DNA of 64,000 bases from Nonomuraea turcica (GCF_030718205.1 NZ_JAUZQF010000022.1:148972-212971); one strand, 5' to 3'; counted from the stretch's first letter, positions 9,069 to 18,483 are shown. Program-made: numbers and translations. The notes: generated from the sequence alone by a model not told the origin.

Positions 9069-9848
9069 TCATCGCGGCGCGACGAACAGAGTCTGAGTCG
9101 CCGTGCCCACCTGGCCGGTCTCGTCGTACAGGGTGGAGCGGGTCAGCCCACGGCCGGACGGGCCGATGACGGTCTCGGCGTCCATGCAGATCCATTCGCC
9201 CTCCGGGGAGCGGAACAGGGAGATCGTCAGGTCCACGTTCACGAACACGTGGGTGGCGAAGTCGAGGGCGAAGCTGACGCCGTTGCCGCTGTCGGCGAAC
9301 ACCGCCAGGCGCTCGAGCGGGGTCATCTCCTCGCCCTCGACCAGCGGGATCGTCAGCCTGCCCCATACCGTGGCCGGGCCGAGTTCCATGGGGCCGCCGA
9401 CGACGAAACGCCAGTCGAGCGCCCTGCCGTACCCGAAACCGGAGCCCAGCCACGAGCGCGCCTGCTCCTCCGCGTGCGGTGGCAGGGGGGCGGGCGGGCC
9501 GGGGACCGGCGTCGCGGGCGTGCCGGCCTCGCGGAGCTCGCGGATGCGCCAGGCGCTCGCCCTGGCGTACTCGCGGCCGCCGGACGACACGCTCGCCGTG
9601 AGGTACTGGACGCGCTTGCCGTCGCGCGCCACCTCGGTCGCGATCTCCAGCTCGGCCACCGGCACCGGCGCGAACACGTCCACCACCAGCCTGGACAGCC
9701 CCAATCCCGGGCGTGGCGCGGCGCGGGCCAGCTCGTGGACGATGAGAGCGGTGACCGGGCCCATGTGCTGGGTGGCCGGGTCCCAGGGACCCTGCGTGTG
9801 CTCGGACGCCAGGTAGCGGCCCTCTGCGAGGCGGACGTACATCGACAT
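9069..9848 (-). CDS. acyl-CoA thioesterase-like double hot-dog protein
   Basis: The 259-residue protein resembles the TesB-like double hot-dog thioesterase family. It opens with a substrate-contact region (THHMGPV-like QHMGPVTALIVHELA) and has a second half ending SLFRSPEGEWICMDAETVIG, GRGLTRSTLYDETG and G-T-A-T-Q. Its substrate is probably an acyl-CoA, but no catalytic test is possible from sequence. It is the first gene of the operon leading into pxpABC; the metabolic link is not obvious. Two starts are possible, ATG at 9848 and ATG at 9842. Confidence 0.75.
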   Translation of the reverse strand: MSMYVRLAEGRYLASEHTQGPWDPATQHMGPVTALIVHELARAAPRPGLGLSRLVVDVFAPVPVAELEIATEVARDGKRVQYLTASVSSGGREYARASAWRIRELREAGTPATPVPGPPAPLPPHAEEQARSWLGSGFGYGRALDWRFVVGGPMELGPATVWGRLTIPLVEGEEMTPLERLAVFADSGNGVSFALDFATHVFVNVDLTISLFRSPEGEWICMDAETVIGPSGRGLTRSTLYDETGQVGTATQTLFVAPR

Positions 9849-9860
9849 AGAAGAGAGATT

Positions 9861-11411
9861 CTAGATTTCGTCGGGGATGTCGGCGATGTCGTCGAGGGCC
9901 GCGGCCAGCTCGTCGGGGTCGCCGCCGATCCGCTCGGCGATCTCGATCAGCACATGGAGCACGTCGTGCCGGTCGTGGCCGAGGTCGAGCAGGCGTTGCA
10001 CGGCCTCCCACAGCTGCGGCGGGTCGCCCTCCCACAGCCGGGTGGCGATCTCCTCGTGCCAGGCCAGATGCTCCTGGTCGATCGTGCCGCCGTGGTCGAT
10101 CTCGAGCAGCGTGCGCCGGTCGGCCTCGTCGGCCGGGTTGAGCCGGTCGAGCTCGATGCCGTCGTGCGTGCCCTGCAGATAGGGGAACGCGAAGACCCGC
10201 CTGGCCAGCGCCGACAGGTCGCCGTCCGGCAGCAGGCGCTCCAGCAGCACCCGGTCGAGCCCGAACGATGTCGGATCCCGATAAGCCTCTGGGAACTTGC
10301 CCGTGGCCTCCCACACCGCGTCCAGCGTGGCCTTGAGCCCCTGCTCGGGCAGGCCCGTGCGCTGCGCGGCGAAGCGCACCCACGCCGACAGCACGTGCGG
10401 CATGGCCTCCTGCTCGGCCGCGGTCAGCATCACCTTGCGCGGCAGCCAGTCCAGCAGGAACGTCTCGCACTTGGTCGGGCTGACCCGGAGCGGCCGGTTG
10501 AAGTCCTGCTCGCAGCCGTAGTCGATGATGTGGTCGGCGCACCGCGAGCCCGCCGAGGGGTCCGACAGGTGCTCGGCCGCGTCCGAGGCCAGGAACTCCG
10601 CCGCCAGCATGGCCCGCCGCTCGCGGCTGTAGGGGGCCTCGATGTGCAGCGGGGCCGGGCGCTTGCGGCCCGGTGGCAGCGCCTTGAGCCGGGCGCGGGC
10701 GAAGGCGTGGTAGGCGCTGTAGCTGTCGCTCACCGGGGGCGGCGTCTTGGGCTCCCTGGTGGCCTTCATCGCCGACTCGAGCAGCGCTCTGGCCTGCTCG
10801 GGCTGGATCTCCTCGAACAGCAGCATCGGGTTGTCCGCCGCCTCGGCCCTGGCCTGCTCGAGGAGCTTGTCGACCTGTGAGGACACCCAGGCGTCGCGGG
10901 CCATGCCGCTCATGTTGTAGTCGACGACCATGACCAGCGCGTGCCGGTCCTTCAGCTGCGATGTTTCGTTCCAGCGGTAGGCGAAGGTGCAGATCACCGT
11001 GTCCTGGTCGCCGTAGGCGTCGCGGGAGACGTAACAGCCCGCGGGCTTGACGGCGCCGACCTTGTCGGCCCAGCCGGGCCTGGCCACCCCGGACTCCATC
11101 ATCGCCAGCGCCGCGCCCTCGGCCTTGGCGCCCTGGCGGGCGGTGCCCAGATACGCCAGGCAGATGAGCAACGTCAGCGAGGCCGGCGTGCCGGCCTTGG
11201 CGGCGTAGTCGACGAGCCCCTCACCGAGCACCTGCTCCACGTCGCCGCCTCTGACCCGCCTGCCCCACCAGGCTCCGATCATGTCGGAGACCATCAGCTC
11301 GGCGTCCAAGGGGGTGCGTACGGCGAGCAGCTCGCGGGCCGCTTGCACCATCTCCTTGAACACGTCGTCTGGAGGAGTGCTCTCCCGGGGATCTCGTCGG
11401 TGTCGGCGCAC
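9861..11411 (-). CDS. conserved actinobacterial protein of unknown function
   Basis: I do not recognise a characterised family for this 516-residue, mostly helical protein. It has no signal peptide or membrane segment. The middle contains scattered Cys and His but no clean metal motif. The C-terminal ~60 residues (LWEAVQRLLDLGHDRHDVLH) resemble the DUF1841-type helical module. The start is uncertain: GTG at 11411 has a GAGGG only one base away. A hairpin lies upstream at 11462-11488. It ends 12 bp before the thioesterase gene, on the same strand, so it may be the leader gene of that operon. Confidence 0.7.
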   Translation of the reverse strand: MRRHRRDPRESTPPDDVFKEMVQAARELLAVRTPLDAELMVSDMIGAWWGRRVRGGDVEQVLGEGLVDYAAKAGTPASLTLLICLAYLGTARQGAKAEGAALAMMESGVARPGWADKVGAVKPAGCYVSRDAYGDQDTVICTFAYRWNETSQLKDRHALVMVVDYNMSGMARDAWVSSQVDKLLEQARAEAADNPMLLFEEIQPEQARALLESAMKATREPKTPPPVSDSYSAYHAFARARLKALPPGRKRPAPLHIEAPYSRERRAMLAAEFLASDAAEHLSDPSAGSRCADHIIDYGCEQDFNRPLRVSPTKCETFLLDWLPRKVMLTAAEQEAMPHVLSAWVRFAAQRTGLPEQGLKATLDAVWEATGKFPEAYRDPTSFGLDRVLLERLLPDGDLSALARRVFAFPYLQGTHDGIELDRLNPADEADRRTLLEIDHGGTIDQEHLAWHEEIATRLWEGDPPQLWEAVQRLLDLGHDRHDVLHVLIEIAERIGGDPDELAAALDDIADIPDEI

Positions 11412-11461
11412 ACCCTCACTCTCTCGTATTCCAGGCGCAAACGGCGCGGAGATCTCGGCCT

Positions 11462-11488
11462 GGTGACCCCGATGTTATCGGGGTCACC
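11462..11488. terminator. 12-bp perfect hairpin with 3-nt loop
   Basis: GGTGACCCCGAT and ATCGGGGTCACC face each other across a GTT loop. There is no U tract, as is common in actinobacterial terminators. It lies about 50 bp before the 516-residue gene and 170 bp after the small gene at 11658, both on the minus strand. It may terminate the small gene or act as an operator. Confidence 0.45.
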
Positions 11489-11489
11489 T

Positions 11490-11594
11490 CGTGCCGGAGG
11501 CACAAATGGGGCAGCGACATGGGCACTCTGCCGGAGGCTGGTGCAGCGATACGGGCACTGTGCCGGAGGCGCATCTGGACACTGTGCCGGAGGC
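11490..11594. repeat. degenerate short direct repeat
   Basis: The 16-mer GCACTGTGCCGGAGGC recurs with at most one change at 11523-11538, 11555-11570 and 11579-11594. A shorter GTGCCGGAGGCAC relative is at 11491-11503. Spacing is irregular (32 and 24 bp), so this is not a CRISPR. The stretch is the noncoding gap between two minus-strand genes. Confidence 0.5.
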
Positions 11595-11657
11595 GCGCGA
11601 ATAGGGGCCGTGCCCGGGGCGCTGCGCCCTGGGCGCGTCGTGCCCGCCGCCGCGCGG

Positions 11658-11882
11658 TTATCGCATGCCGCGCGGCGGAGGCGCCGAGTTGACGATGGCG
11701 AGCAGGTGCTCGCGCGCGATGCGTTCCACGATCTCGGGCGTCGCTGAGATGCCGAGATGCTGCGTGCACGCGCACACGTCCGCGACACAGCGGTCGATCG
11801 TGTCCACGGGTACGGTCAGGAACTCTTCGGCCAGCCTGAGACTGACCGGCTCCCGCAGGAACCGTGTGGCCAGAGCGAGCAT
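11658..11882 (-). CDS. small helical protein (three-helix-bundle dimerisation-like)
   Basis: The 74-residue protein begins MLALATRFLREPVSLRL and ends RIAREHLLAIV. It appears to be three amphipathic helices, resembling short actinobacterial three-helix-bundle proteins of unknown role. A GAGGA about ten bases upstream favours the ATG at 11882 over a TTG at 11915. Two Cys near the middle (VCACTQ) could bind metal or form a disulfide, but nothing else supports that. It appears monocistronic. Confidence 0.6.
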   Translation of the reverse strand: MLALATRFLREPVSLRLAEEFLTVPVDTIDRCVADVCACTQHLGISATPEIVERIAREHLLAIVNSAPPPRGMR

Positions 11883-12036
11883 AGATGTGAGATTCCTCTG
11901 GAGACCCAGGGGCAAACCCCCAGGAATGTCTGCAGGGTGACTTGCGCTCTCATTTCACCTTTTCTCGGGCGTGTGTCAAGCCTCCGCGACGGCTGTGTTC
12001 ACGTCACCGGCTACCCATTCATGCGAAGCTGTCTCC

Positions 12037-12606
12037 ATGCGCATCCAGCTCGCCCAGCAAAGCGAGGCAGACGAGCTCCTCGGCCGCAGCCCGCTCGCCC
12101 TGCTCGTCGGCATGCTCCTCGACCAGCAGGTCCCCCTGGAGTGGGCGTTCATGGGGCCGTTCACCATCTCGCAGCGGCTGGGGCACGACCTCACAGCCGC
12201 GGAGATAGCCTCATATGATCCTGAGGCGTTCGCCGCGCTGCTCGCCGAGAAGCCGGCCGTGCACCGCTACCCGAAGTCTATGGCGGCCAGGGTCCAGCAG
12301 CTCGCGGCCTACCTCGTCGAACACTACGACGGACAGCCGGAGAAGATCTGGGCGGATGCCACGGACGGCAAAGAGTTGCTGAAACGACTCATGACCCTTC
12401 CGGGATACGGCAAACAGAAGGCCCAGATTTTTTTGGCATTGCTGGGGAAGCAGTTGGGGGTCCAGCCATCAGGCTGGCGTGAGGCAGCCGGAGCCTACGG
12501 CGAGGAGGGGTCACACCGATCGGTCGCCGACGTCGTCGACGCCGAGAGCCTGGTCCGCGTGCGTGCCGCCAAGCAAGAGGCCAAGCGCGCGGCACCGGCC
12601 GAGTAG
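12037..12606 (+). CDS. HhH-GPD-type base excision DNA repair family protein
   Basis: The 189-residue protein belongs to the actinobacterial branch of the HhH-GPD superfamily, related to DNA glycosylases such as AlkA and endonuclease III. The helix-hairpin-helix reads LMTLPGYGKQKAQIFLALL near residue 120. The usual catalytic Asp region after the hairpin is not clearly recognisable, so glycosylase activity is uncertain. The ATG at 12037 fits homologue starts; the open frame upstream lacks a better site. It is followed by a 217-bp gap before the phosphatase gene and is probably transcribed alone. Confidence 0.85.
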   Translation: MRIQLAQQSEADELLGRSPLALLVGMLLDQQVPLEWAFMGPFTISQRLGHDLTAAEIASYDPEAFAALLAEKPAVHRYPKSMAARVQQLAAYLVEHYDGQPEKIWADATDGKELLKRLMTLPGYGKQKAQIFLALLGKQLGVQPSGWREAAGAYGEEGSHRSVADVVDAESLVRVRAAKQEAKRAAPAE

Positions 12607-12823
12607 CTGCGCTGTAACCTGATCTTGCTGCGCGACGTGGAGCGATTTTGACAGGATGCGTTGACCTTAGAGCCGACCGGGCCGCGGCGGGGGCTTCCGT
12701 CCGCACATGCCCATCGCCGATGATGTACTGCAGAATCCGGTCGCCCGGAGCTGCGCTACGCCGATACACGACTATGGAGATGTGCCGCGTGGGAGACCCT
12801 GGCACGCGACGGAGGTGCCGACC

Positions 12824-14917
12824 ATGAGCGCCGAGACCTCCGTTCCCCGTCCCCGGGAGTCGGATGTGGACATCTCAGACTCCGCCCTCTTCCAGGGCCT
12901 GCTGTCGGAGGCCGAGTTCGCCTTCGCGTTCTTCGACGGCGACAGCCGCGTTCAGCGGGTCAACGACGTCTTCTGTGACGTCGTCGGTGTGCCCGCCGAG
13001 CGCTTGCTCGACCGGCAGCCCGTCGAGGTGCTCGCCCCCGATCTCAGCCAGATCATCACCCACGCCGTGCAGGCCGTCATCGAGACCGACGCGCCGGTCA
13101 CTGAGGGCCGCGTGCGCGTGCGGTCGGCGGAGGGCGACACCAGGCACTGGTCGCTGTCGTTCTCGCCGGTCCACGACGAGGCGGGCGAGCTGCGGGCGAT
13201 CGCGCTGGTCGGGCTCGACGTGACCGAGAGCCGCCAGACCGAGGAGGCGCTGCGCCGCAGCGAGGAGCGCTACCGGTCGCTGGTGGAGGCGCAGTCGCAG
13301 CTGGTCTGGATCACCTCGCCCACCGGCGCCGTCGTCGAGGACGCACCGCAGTGGCGCGCCATCACCGGCCAGGGCCTGGAGGAATATCTCGCCAACGGCT
13401 GGCTGGAGGTCGTCCACCCCGAGGAGCGCCAGGAGACCGAAGAGGCCTGGCGGGAGGCGCTGCGCGGGCGCACCATGTTCGAGTGGAACTACCGGGTGCG
13501 CACCCGGGCCAGCGGCTACCGCCACTTCGAGGTGCGGGCCGTGCCGATCATCAGGCACGGCCGCGTGGTCGAGTGGGTCGGCGCCAACACCGACGTCACC
13601 CCGCAGCGCGAGGCCGAGGAGATGCGCGGCAGGCTGACCGACCAGCTCGGCGCCGCCGCCTTGCGTACCGCCCGGCTGCAGGGCGCCACAGCCCAGCTCG
13701 CCGAGGCATTGACGGTCGAGCAGGTGGTGCAGGTCATCATCGACGTGGGCCGCACCGCCCTGGCCGCGGACCGCTCGGCCGTGGCGCTGCTCGACACCGA
13801 CCGTGCGGCGCTCAAGCTGATCAACGGCGAGGGCATCCCCGAGGCGTCCGGCGCCTTCGGCGAGGAGATCCCCCTGTCCAGCTCCAGCGTGATGACCATG
13901 GCCGTCAACAGCCGCAGGCCGATGTTCGCCGAGTCGACCGACAGCCTCAAGGCGCAGTTGCTCGAGGCCGGCGGCGACGAGGAGGTCCTGGCCAACTACC
14001 TGGCCAACAGCGACGAGCGGGCCTGGGTCGGGCTGCCGCTGCTGGCCGCAGGGCGGGCACTGGGAGCGCTCCGATTCTCCTTCACCCGGCCGGTGAAGAT
14101 CTCCCAGGAGGACGGCGTCTTCCTGGAGGCGCTGGCCGGCCAGTGCGCGCTGGCGGTCGAGCGGGCCACCCTGTTCGAGCGCGAGCACCGCACCGCCGAG
14201 ACCCTCCAGCGCAGCCTGCTGCCCGACCGCCTGCCCGTGGTCAAGGGCCTGGAGCTGGCCCAGCGCTTCCGCTCGGGCAGCCGCCACGTCCAGGTCGGCG
14301 GTGACTGGTACGACGCCTTCGTGCTGCAGGACGGGCGCGTGGCGGCCGTCGTCGGCGACGTGATGGGCAAGGGTGTCAAGGCCGCGGCGGGGATGGGCCG
14401 CATCCGCAACGCCATGCGGGCGCTGGCGCTGACCAACCCGCCGCCCGCGGCCGTGCTCACCGGCCTGGATCGCGTCTTCGAGGCCACCGAAGAGGAGGAG
14501 CAGGTCACGACCCTGGCCTACATGGTCGTGGAGCCTGTGACCGGCGAGGGCACGCTCGCCCTGGCCGGCCACCCACCGCCCGTGCTGGTCTCTCCGCAGG
14601 GCACGGCGATCCTGTGCGACGCCGAGCCCGGCACTCCGCTAGGCTGGCCGACCAGCCGTAGGCAGTTCCGGTTCGTGGTGCCGCCCGGCCATACCGCCGT
14701 GCTCTACTCCGACGGTCTCGTGGAGAACAGGAAGCGCGGGCTGGATGCCGGACTCGCCGAGCTTTGCAGTGTTGTGACCGAAGCGCCGCCTGAGGTCGTA
14801 AGTAGTCCGCACATGTTGCTGGACTTCCTGGTTGACCGGATGTTGTCTGGATATGAACAGGATGATGACGTTACTGCGCTAGCAATTCACGTCCCGCCAG
14901 CCACGAAGAGTGACTGA
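12824..14917 (+). CDS. PAS-PAS-GAF-SpoIIE (PP2C) phosphatase
   Basis: This 697-residue cytoplasmic protein is a sensor phosphatase of the RsbU/SpoIIE type, expected to dephosphorylate an anti-sigma-factor antagonist. Two PAS domains (about residues 20-140 and 150-280) are followed by a GAF domain (300-460) and a PP2C domain (475-690). All metal-binding Asp motifs are visible: GGDWYD, VVGDVMGKG, LYSDGLVE and DDDVTALAI. GGAGG at 12811-12815 selects the ATG at 12824 over an upstream in-frame ATG at 12707. No kinase domain is present. It sits just upstream of rpoD but with a 242-bp gap, so it is probably a separate unit. Confidence 0.92.
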   Translation: MSAETSVPRPRESDVDISDSALFQGLLSEAEFAFAFFDGDSRVQRVNDVFCDVVGVPAERLLDRQPVEVLAPDLSQIITHAVQAVIETDAPVTEGRVRVRSAEGDTRHWSLSFSPVHDEAGELRAIALVGLDVTESRQTEEALRRSEERYRSLVEAQSQLVWITSPTGAVVEDAPQWRAITGQGLEEYLANGWLEVVHPEERQETEEAWREALRGRTMFEWNYRVRTRASGYRHFEVRAVPIIRHGRVVEWVGANTDVTPQREAEEMRGRLTDQLGAAALRTARLQGATAQLAEALTVEQVVQVIIDVGRTALAADRSAVALLDTDRAALKLINGEGIPEASGAFGEEIPLSSSSVMTMAVNSRRPMFAESTDSLKAQLLEAGGDEEVLANYLANSDERAWVGLPLLAAGRALGALRFSFTRPVKISQEDGVFLEALAGQCALAVERATLFEREHRTAETLQRSLLPDRLPVVKGLELAQRFRSGSRHVQVGGDWYDAFVLQDGRVAAVVGDVMGKGVKAAAGMGRIRNAMRALALTNPPPAAVLTGLDRVFEATEEEEQVTTLAYMVVEPVTGEGTLALAGHPPPVLVSPQGTAILCDAEPGTPLGWPTSRRQFRFVVPPGHTAVLYSDGLVENRKRGLDAGLAELCSVVTEAPPEVVSSPHMLLDFLVDRMLSGYEQDDDVTALAIHVPPATKSD

Positions 14918-15159
14918 ATGAAACAGTCATAACGGTTGCTTTCGGGTATCAGTGCCCCGCTTACGTACGCACTACTGTCTCGGTCGGCCTAGGGTGGAGG
15001 TCAACCGCCGGGAGGTGGCCGTATGGAGTGCGGGGTCGTGCCACAATGCTGTGCAGGTCCGTCGCGGTCCGCACGGCCTCACTGATCTCCGAGAGAGGGA
15101 GCAGCCCCCCAGCGGGCATCTGGGTCCATTGTCGCCACGCGTTCGTTCGAGAGGTGTTC

Positions 15160-16815
15160 GTGTCGCCTGCAAGTTCGACTCGCTCGAAGCCACAAGAGCT
15201 GAACGAGCCCGTCATTCAGCGACTGCTCGAGCGTGGGCGCTCGCAGGGTTTCCTCGAGTCTGAGGATGTCCGTCAGGCCTTCGAGGAGGCGGACATCCCC
15301 ATGTCGCACGCCGCCGCGTTCTTGCGGAACCTCAGTAAAGAGGGCGTGACCGTGGTGGTGACCGCCGCGGATTCGGCTGCGCCGAAGAAGTCTCGTGGTC
15401 CAGCAAAGCGCCGCACCGCCGCCCCCGTCAAGACCAAGACGGCGGCGGCCGCCAAAGAGCAGCAGCCCGAGACCGTGACCGCGGTCGTGGGCGCCGCTGA
15501 AGCCGAGCCGGCCGCCAAGAAGGCGGCCCCTGCGAAGAAGGCCGCTCCGGCGGCGAAGAAGGCCGCGGCTCCCGCCGCCGCCAAGAAGGCCGAGCCGAAG
15601 AACGCTGGGCCTGCCGAGACCAAGCCGAAGGCGCCCGAGTCCGCCGACGCGGACAACGACGACGAGGACATCGAGCTCGACGGCGACGTGGAGCTGGAGG
15701 ACCTCGAGGACATCGAGGTCGACGACGAGGTGATCGTCGCCGAGGAGTCCGACGCCGAGGGTGACTCCGACTCCGACGACGAGACCGAGGAGGAGCCCAA
15801 GCCCTCCGAGATCGCGGCGACGGAGAAGACCGAGGACGAGGTCCTCATCCTGTCCGACGACGACGATGACGCCCCGGTCGCGCAGGTCGCAGCCGCCGGC
15901 GCCACCGCCGACCCGGTCAAGGACTACCTCAAGCAGATCGGCAAGGTCCCCCTGCTCAACGCCGAGCAGGAGGTCGAGCTGGCCAAGCGCATCGAGGCGG
16001 GCCTGTTCGCCGAGGAGCAGCTGGGCGGCGACGAGACCGGCAGCCTGCCGGTCGACGTCCGGGCCGAGCTGGAGTGGATCGCCGAGGACGGCCGCCGGGC
16101 CAAGAACCACCTGCTGGAGGCCAACCTCCGGCTCGTGGTCTCGCTGGCCAAGCGCTACACCGGCCGCGGCATGCTGTTCCTCGACCTGATCCAGGAAGGC
16201 AACCTGGGCCTGATCAGGGCCGTGGAGAAGTTCGACTACACCAAGGGCTACAAGTTCTCCACCTACGCCACGTGGTGGATCCGGCAGGCGATCACGCGTG
16301 CCATGGCCGACCAGGCGCGGACCATCCGCATCCCGGTCCACATGGTCGAAGTGATCAACAAGCTGGCCCGCGTCCAGCGGCAGATGCTGCAGGACCTCGG
16401 CCGCGAGCCCACGCCGGAGGAGCTGGCCCGCGAGCTGGACATGACGCCCGAGAAGGTCGTCGAGGTCCAGAAATACGGTCGTGAGCCCATCTCGCTCCAC
16501 ACGCCGCTGGGCGAGGAGGGCGACAGCGAGTTCGGCGACCTCATCGAGGACTCCGAGGCCATCGTTCCGGCCGACGCCGTCAGCTTCACGCTGCTCCAGG
16601 AGCAGCTGCACTCCGTTCTCGACACGTTGTCGGAGCGGGAGGCGGGCGTCGTCTCGATGCGCTTCGGGCTCACCGACGGACAGCCGAAGACGCTGGACGA
16701 GATCGGCAAGGTTTACGGGGTGACCCGTGAGCGCATTCGCCAGATCGAGTCCAAGACCATGTCCAAGCTGCGCCACCCGTCCCGGTCGCAGGTGCTCCGC
16801 GACTACCTCGACTGA
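15160..16815 (+). CDS. rpoD: RNA polymerase principal sigma factor (SigA/HrdB group 1)
   Basis: The 551-residue protein is the housekeeping sigma factor. Region 1.1 occupies about residues 1-75, followed by a Lys/Ala/Pro-rich stretch (about 80-165) and an Asp/Glu-rich stretch (about 165-240). Region 1.2 begins DPVKDYLKQIGKVPLL; region 2.3-2.4 holds GYKFSTYATWWIRQAITRA; region 4 ends HPSRSQVLRDYLD. This matches Streptomyces HrdB. GAGAGG five bases before the GTG at 15160 sets the start, although the frame stays open farther upstream. A strong hairpin follows at 16840. The neighbourhood with parE and parC mirrors that of hrdB in Streptomyces. Confidence 0.97.
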   Translation: MSPASSTRSKPQELNEPVIQRLLERGRSQGFLESEDVRQAFEEADIPMSHAAAFLRNLSKEGVTVVVTAADSAAPKKSRGPAKRRTAAPVKTKTAAAAKEQQPETVTAVVGAAEAEPAAKKAAPAKKAAPAAKKAAAPAAAKKAEPKNAGPAETKPKAPESADADNDDEDIELDGDVELEDLEDIEVDDEVIVAEESDAEGDSDSDDETEEEPKPSEIAATEKTEDEVLILSDDDDDAPVAQVAAAGATADPVKDYLKQIGKVPLLNAEQEVELAKRIEAGLFAEEQLGGDETGSLPVDVRAELEWIAEDGRRAKNHLLEANLRLVVSLAKRYTGRGMLFLDLIQEGNLGLIRAVEKFDYTKGYKFSTYATWWIRQAITRAMADQARTIRIPVHMVEVINKLARVQRQMLQDLGREPTPEELARELDMTPEKVVEVQKYGREPISLHTPLGEEGDSEFGDLIEDSEAIVPADAVSFTLLQEQLHSVLDTLSEREAGVVSMRFGLTDGQPKTLDEIGKVYGVTRERIRQIESKTMSKLRHPSRSQVLRDYLD

Positions 16816-16839
16816 TCGGGCTGGACTGATCGGCTGAAC

Positions 16840-16877
16840 GAAGAAGCCCCGCACGGCTATCCGTGCGGGGCTTCTTC
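16840..16877. terminator. bidirectional terminator between rpoD and yaaA
   Basis: A 17-bp perfect stem (16840-16856 with 16861-16877) closes a CTAT loop. It sits 24 bp after the rpoD stop and 8 bp after the convergent yaaA stop, and can serve both genes. Confidence 0.85.
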
Positions 16878-16885
16878 GCGTTGGC

Positions 16886-17632
16886 TCACGAAGGGTCGTT
16901 GACGTGCACGTCCAGCGTCCAGGGGCGGTTTGCGCGAGAGGGAGGCGTCAGCGTGACGGTGTAGCCGAGGGCGTCCAGGATCTTGGCCAGCTCGTCCGGG
17001 GTGGCCGGGGTGGCGTCCTGGTGGAGGAGGGCGCGGGCGATCTCGCCGCGGGTGGCCTTGGCCATGTGGCTGACGACCTTGCCGTCCCTGAACACCCGTA
17101 CCGTCACCGAGCGCTCGCCCGGCTGCCAGGCGGCCGCGTACGTCGCCGAGCGCAGGTCCACCACCAGGCCCGGGAGCGTGTCCAGCGCCTTGGAGATCTG
17201 GGGACGCCAGAACGCGGCCAGCCCGCCCACGGGTGAGAGGTTGACGCCCATCGAGAGGCGGTACGGCGGGATCCGGTCGGTGATCCGGACCACGCCCCAC
17301 AGGCCGGAGAAGATCAGGACCGATTCGGCCGCCCGGGCCCGGGCGTCGGGATCCAATGTGTCAAGTCCGAGATTGTCGTAGAGCACGCCGGTGTAGAGCT
17401 CGGCGGCGGGGAGTGTGGGGGCCGCCGGCAGCGCCGTGTTCTTGGCCAGCTCGCCCGCCAGACCGGGGGACAGGCCCAGCACGTCGAGGGCGTCTCGGCG
17501 TTTGGAGGCCCGGATGAGCGCGGTCTGCACCCGCTTGCGGGGCTTGTCGAGCGACGAAAACGACAGCTGCCCGAGGGGCGGGCCGCTCCCCTCGGAGGCC
17601 TTCCCCTCCGACGGCGGCAACACAATCAGCAC
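16886..17632 (-). CDS. yaaA: peroxide stress protein YaaA family (DUF328)
   Basis: The 248-residue protein carries the family signature IVLPPSEGKA at its N-terminus and LIFSGLWGVVRITDRIPPYRLSM near residue 100. In E. coli YaaA lowers free iron and DNA damage during peroxide stress, and related folds bind DNA. The GTG at 17632 gives the usual N-terminus; the frame continues upstream for 119 codons with Arg/Pro-rich sequence that is not family-like. An alternative GTG is three codons later. It converges on rpoD with a shared terminator. Confidence 0.87.
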   Translation of the reverse strand: MLIVLPPSEGKASEGSGPPLGQLSFSSLDKPRKRVQTALIRASKRRDALDVLGLSPGLAGELAKNTALPAAPTLPAAELYTGVLYDNLGLDTLDPDARARAAESVLIFSGLWGVVRITDRIPPYRLSMGVNLSPVGGLAAFWRPQISKALDTLPGLVVDLRSATYAAAWQPGERSVTVRVFRDGKVVSHMAKATRGEIARALLHQDATPATPDELAKILDALGYTVTLTPPSRANRPWTLDVHVNDPS

Positions 17633-17772
17633 GTCCCTCAGCCTATTGGTGCTGGTCTTTCCTTCTGTACGGCGGGCCACGCGGGCCGTCCGCTTCGCTG
17701 AAACCCGGGCCAATGGTGCGGCGACACGCCCGGGTGTCACGGGGCGATGGGGCGCTTGGCTAGGCTGCGCGA

Positions 17773-18483
17773 GTGGATTTCGACATGCTTGTGCACGAGG
17801 CCTGGCCTGCCTATGAGCAGCTCGTTTGCGACGGGTGGGTGTTGCGTTACGCGGGAGGCGTGACCAAGCGGGCCAACTCGGTGCTCGCGTTGGGGCAGCC
17901 GGTGGATCTGGGCGGGGCCATCCAGAGGGCTGAGCGGTTCTACCGGGAGCGTGGGCAGCGTTGCGTCTTCTCCGTGGGGCTTGGGGCAACGCCCGGTCTG
18001 GACGAGGAGCTGGAGGCTAGGGGCTACGAGCTGGTCGACCCGACCCTCGTCATGGCGGCCGGCTCTCTCCGTCCCGAGGCGCTGGGCGAGGCGGAGCGCG
18101 AGGTCAGGATCGAGGAGCGGCCCTGGCGGGGGTGGCTCGAGACCTGGTGGGCCGTGGACGGGCGGTTCGGCAGCGGGATCGAGGAAGCCGAGCGCATTTG
18201 CACCGGCGTACCGGCCTGGTATGGGGCCTACGAGGAGGGCGGCGTGGCACTTGCCGTCGGGCGGGCCGTACCGCAGGGCGGCACGCTGGGGATCTACTGC
18301 ATGGCCACCCGGCCGGAGGCGCGCCGCCGTGGGCTGGCCCGTACCGTGCTGCGGGCGCTGGCGCGGCACGCGGGCACGGACTCCGCGTATTTGGTCACCA
18401 CCGCGCCCAACCAGGCCGCGCAGGCGCTGTATCGCGGCGAGGGGTTCGAGATCGCCGGCCGGTATCACTACCGGGTGCGCTGA
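17773..18483 (+). CDS. GNAT family N-acetyltransferase
   Basis: The 236-residue protein has a C-terminal GNAT domain with the acetyl-CoA loop ARRRGLARTVLRAL near residue 180, preceded by the strand TLGIYCMATRP and followed by NQAAQALYRGEGFEIAGRYHY. The N-terminal half (about 1-110) has the VCDGWVLRYAGGVTKRANSV pattern of the branch with a fused N-terminal GNAT-like domain. The substrate is unknown. GTG at 17773 and ATG at 17785 are both possible starts. It diverges from yaaA across a 140-bp gap. Confidence 0.85.
   Translation: MDFDMLVHEAWPAYEQLVCDGWVLRYAGGVTKRANSVLALGQPVDLGGAIQRAERFYRERGQRCVFSVGLGATPGLDEELEARGYELVDPTLVMAAGSLRPEALGEAEREVRIEERPWRGWLETWWAVDGRFGSGIEEAERICTGVPAWYGAYEEGGVALAVGRAVPQGGTLGIYCMATRPEARRRGLARTVLRALARHAGTDSAYLVTTAPNQAAQALYRGEGFEIAGRYHYRVR

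Noticed and set aside
7986..10880. A 964-codon plus-strand gene opposite pxpABC and the thioesterase gene
   Set aside because: It is Arg/Gln/Pro-rich antisense sequence typical of GC-rich genes; the minus strand carries recognised families.
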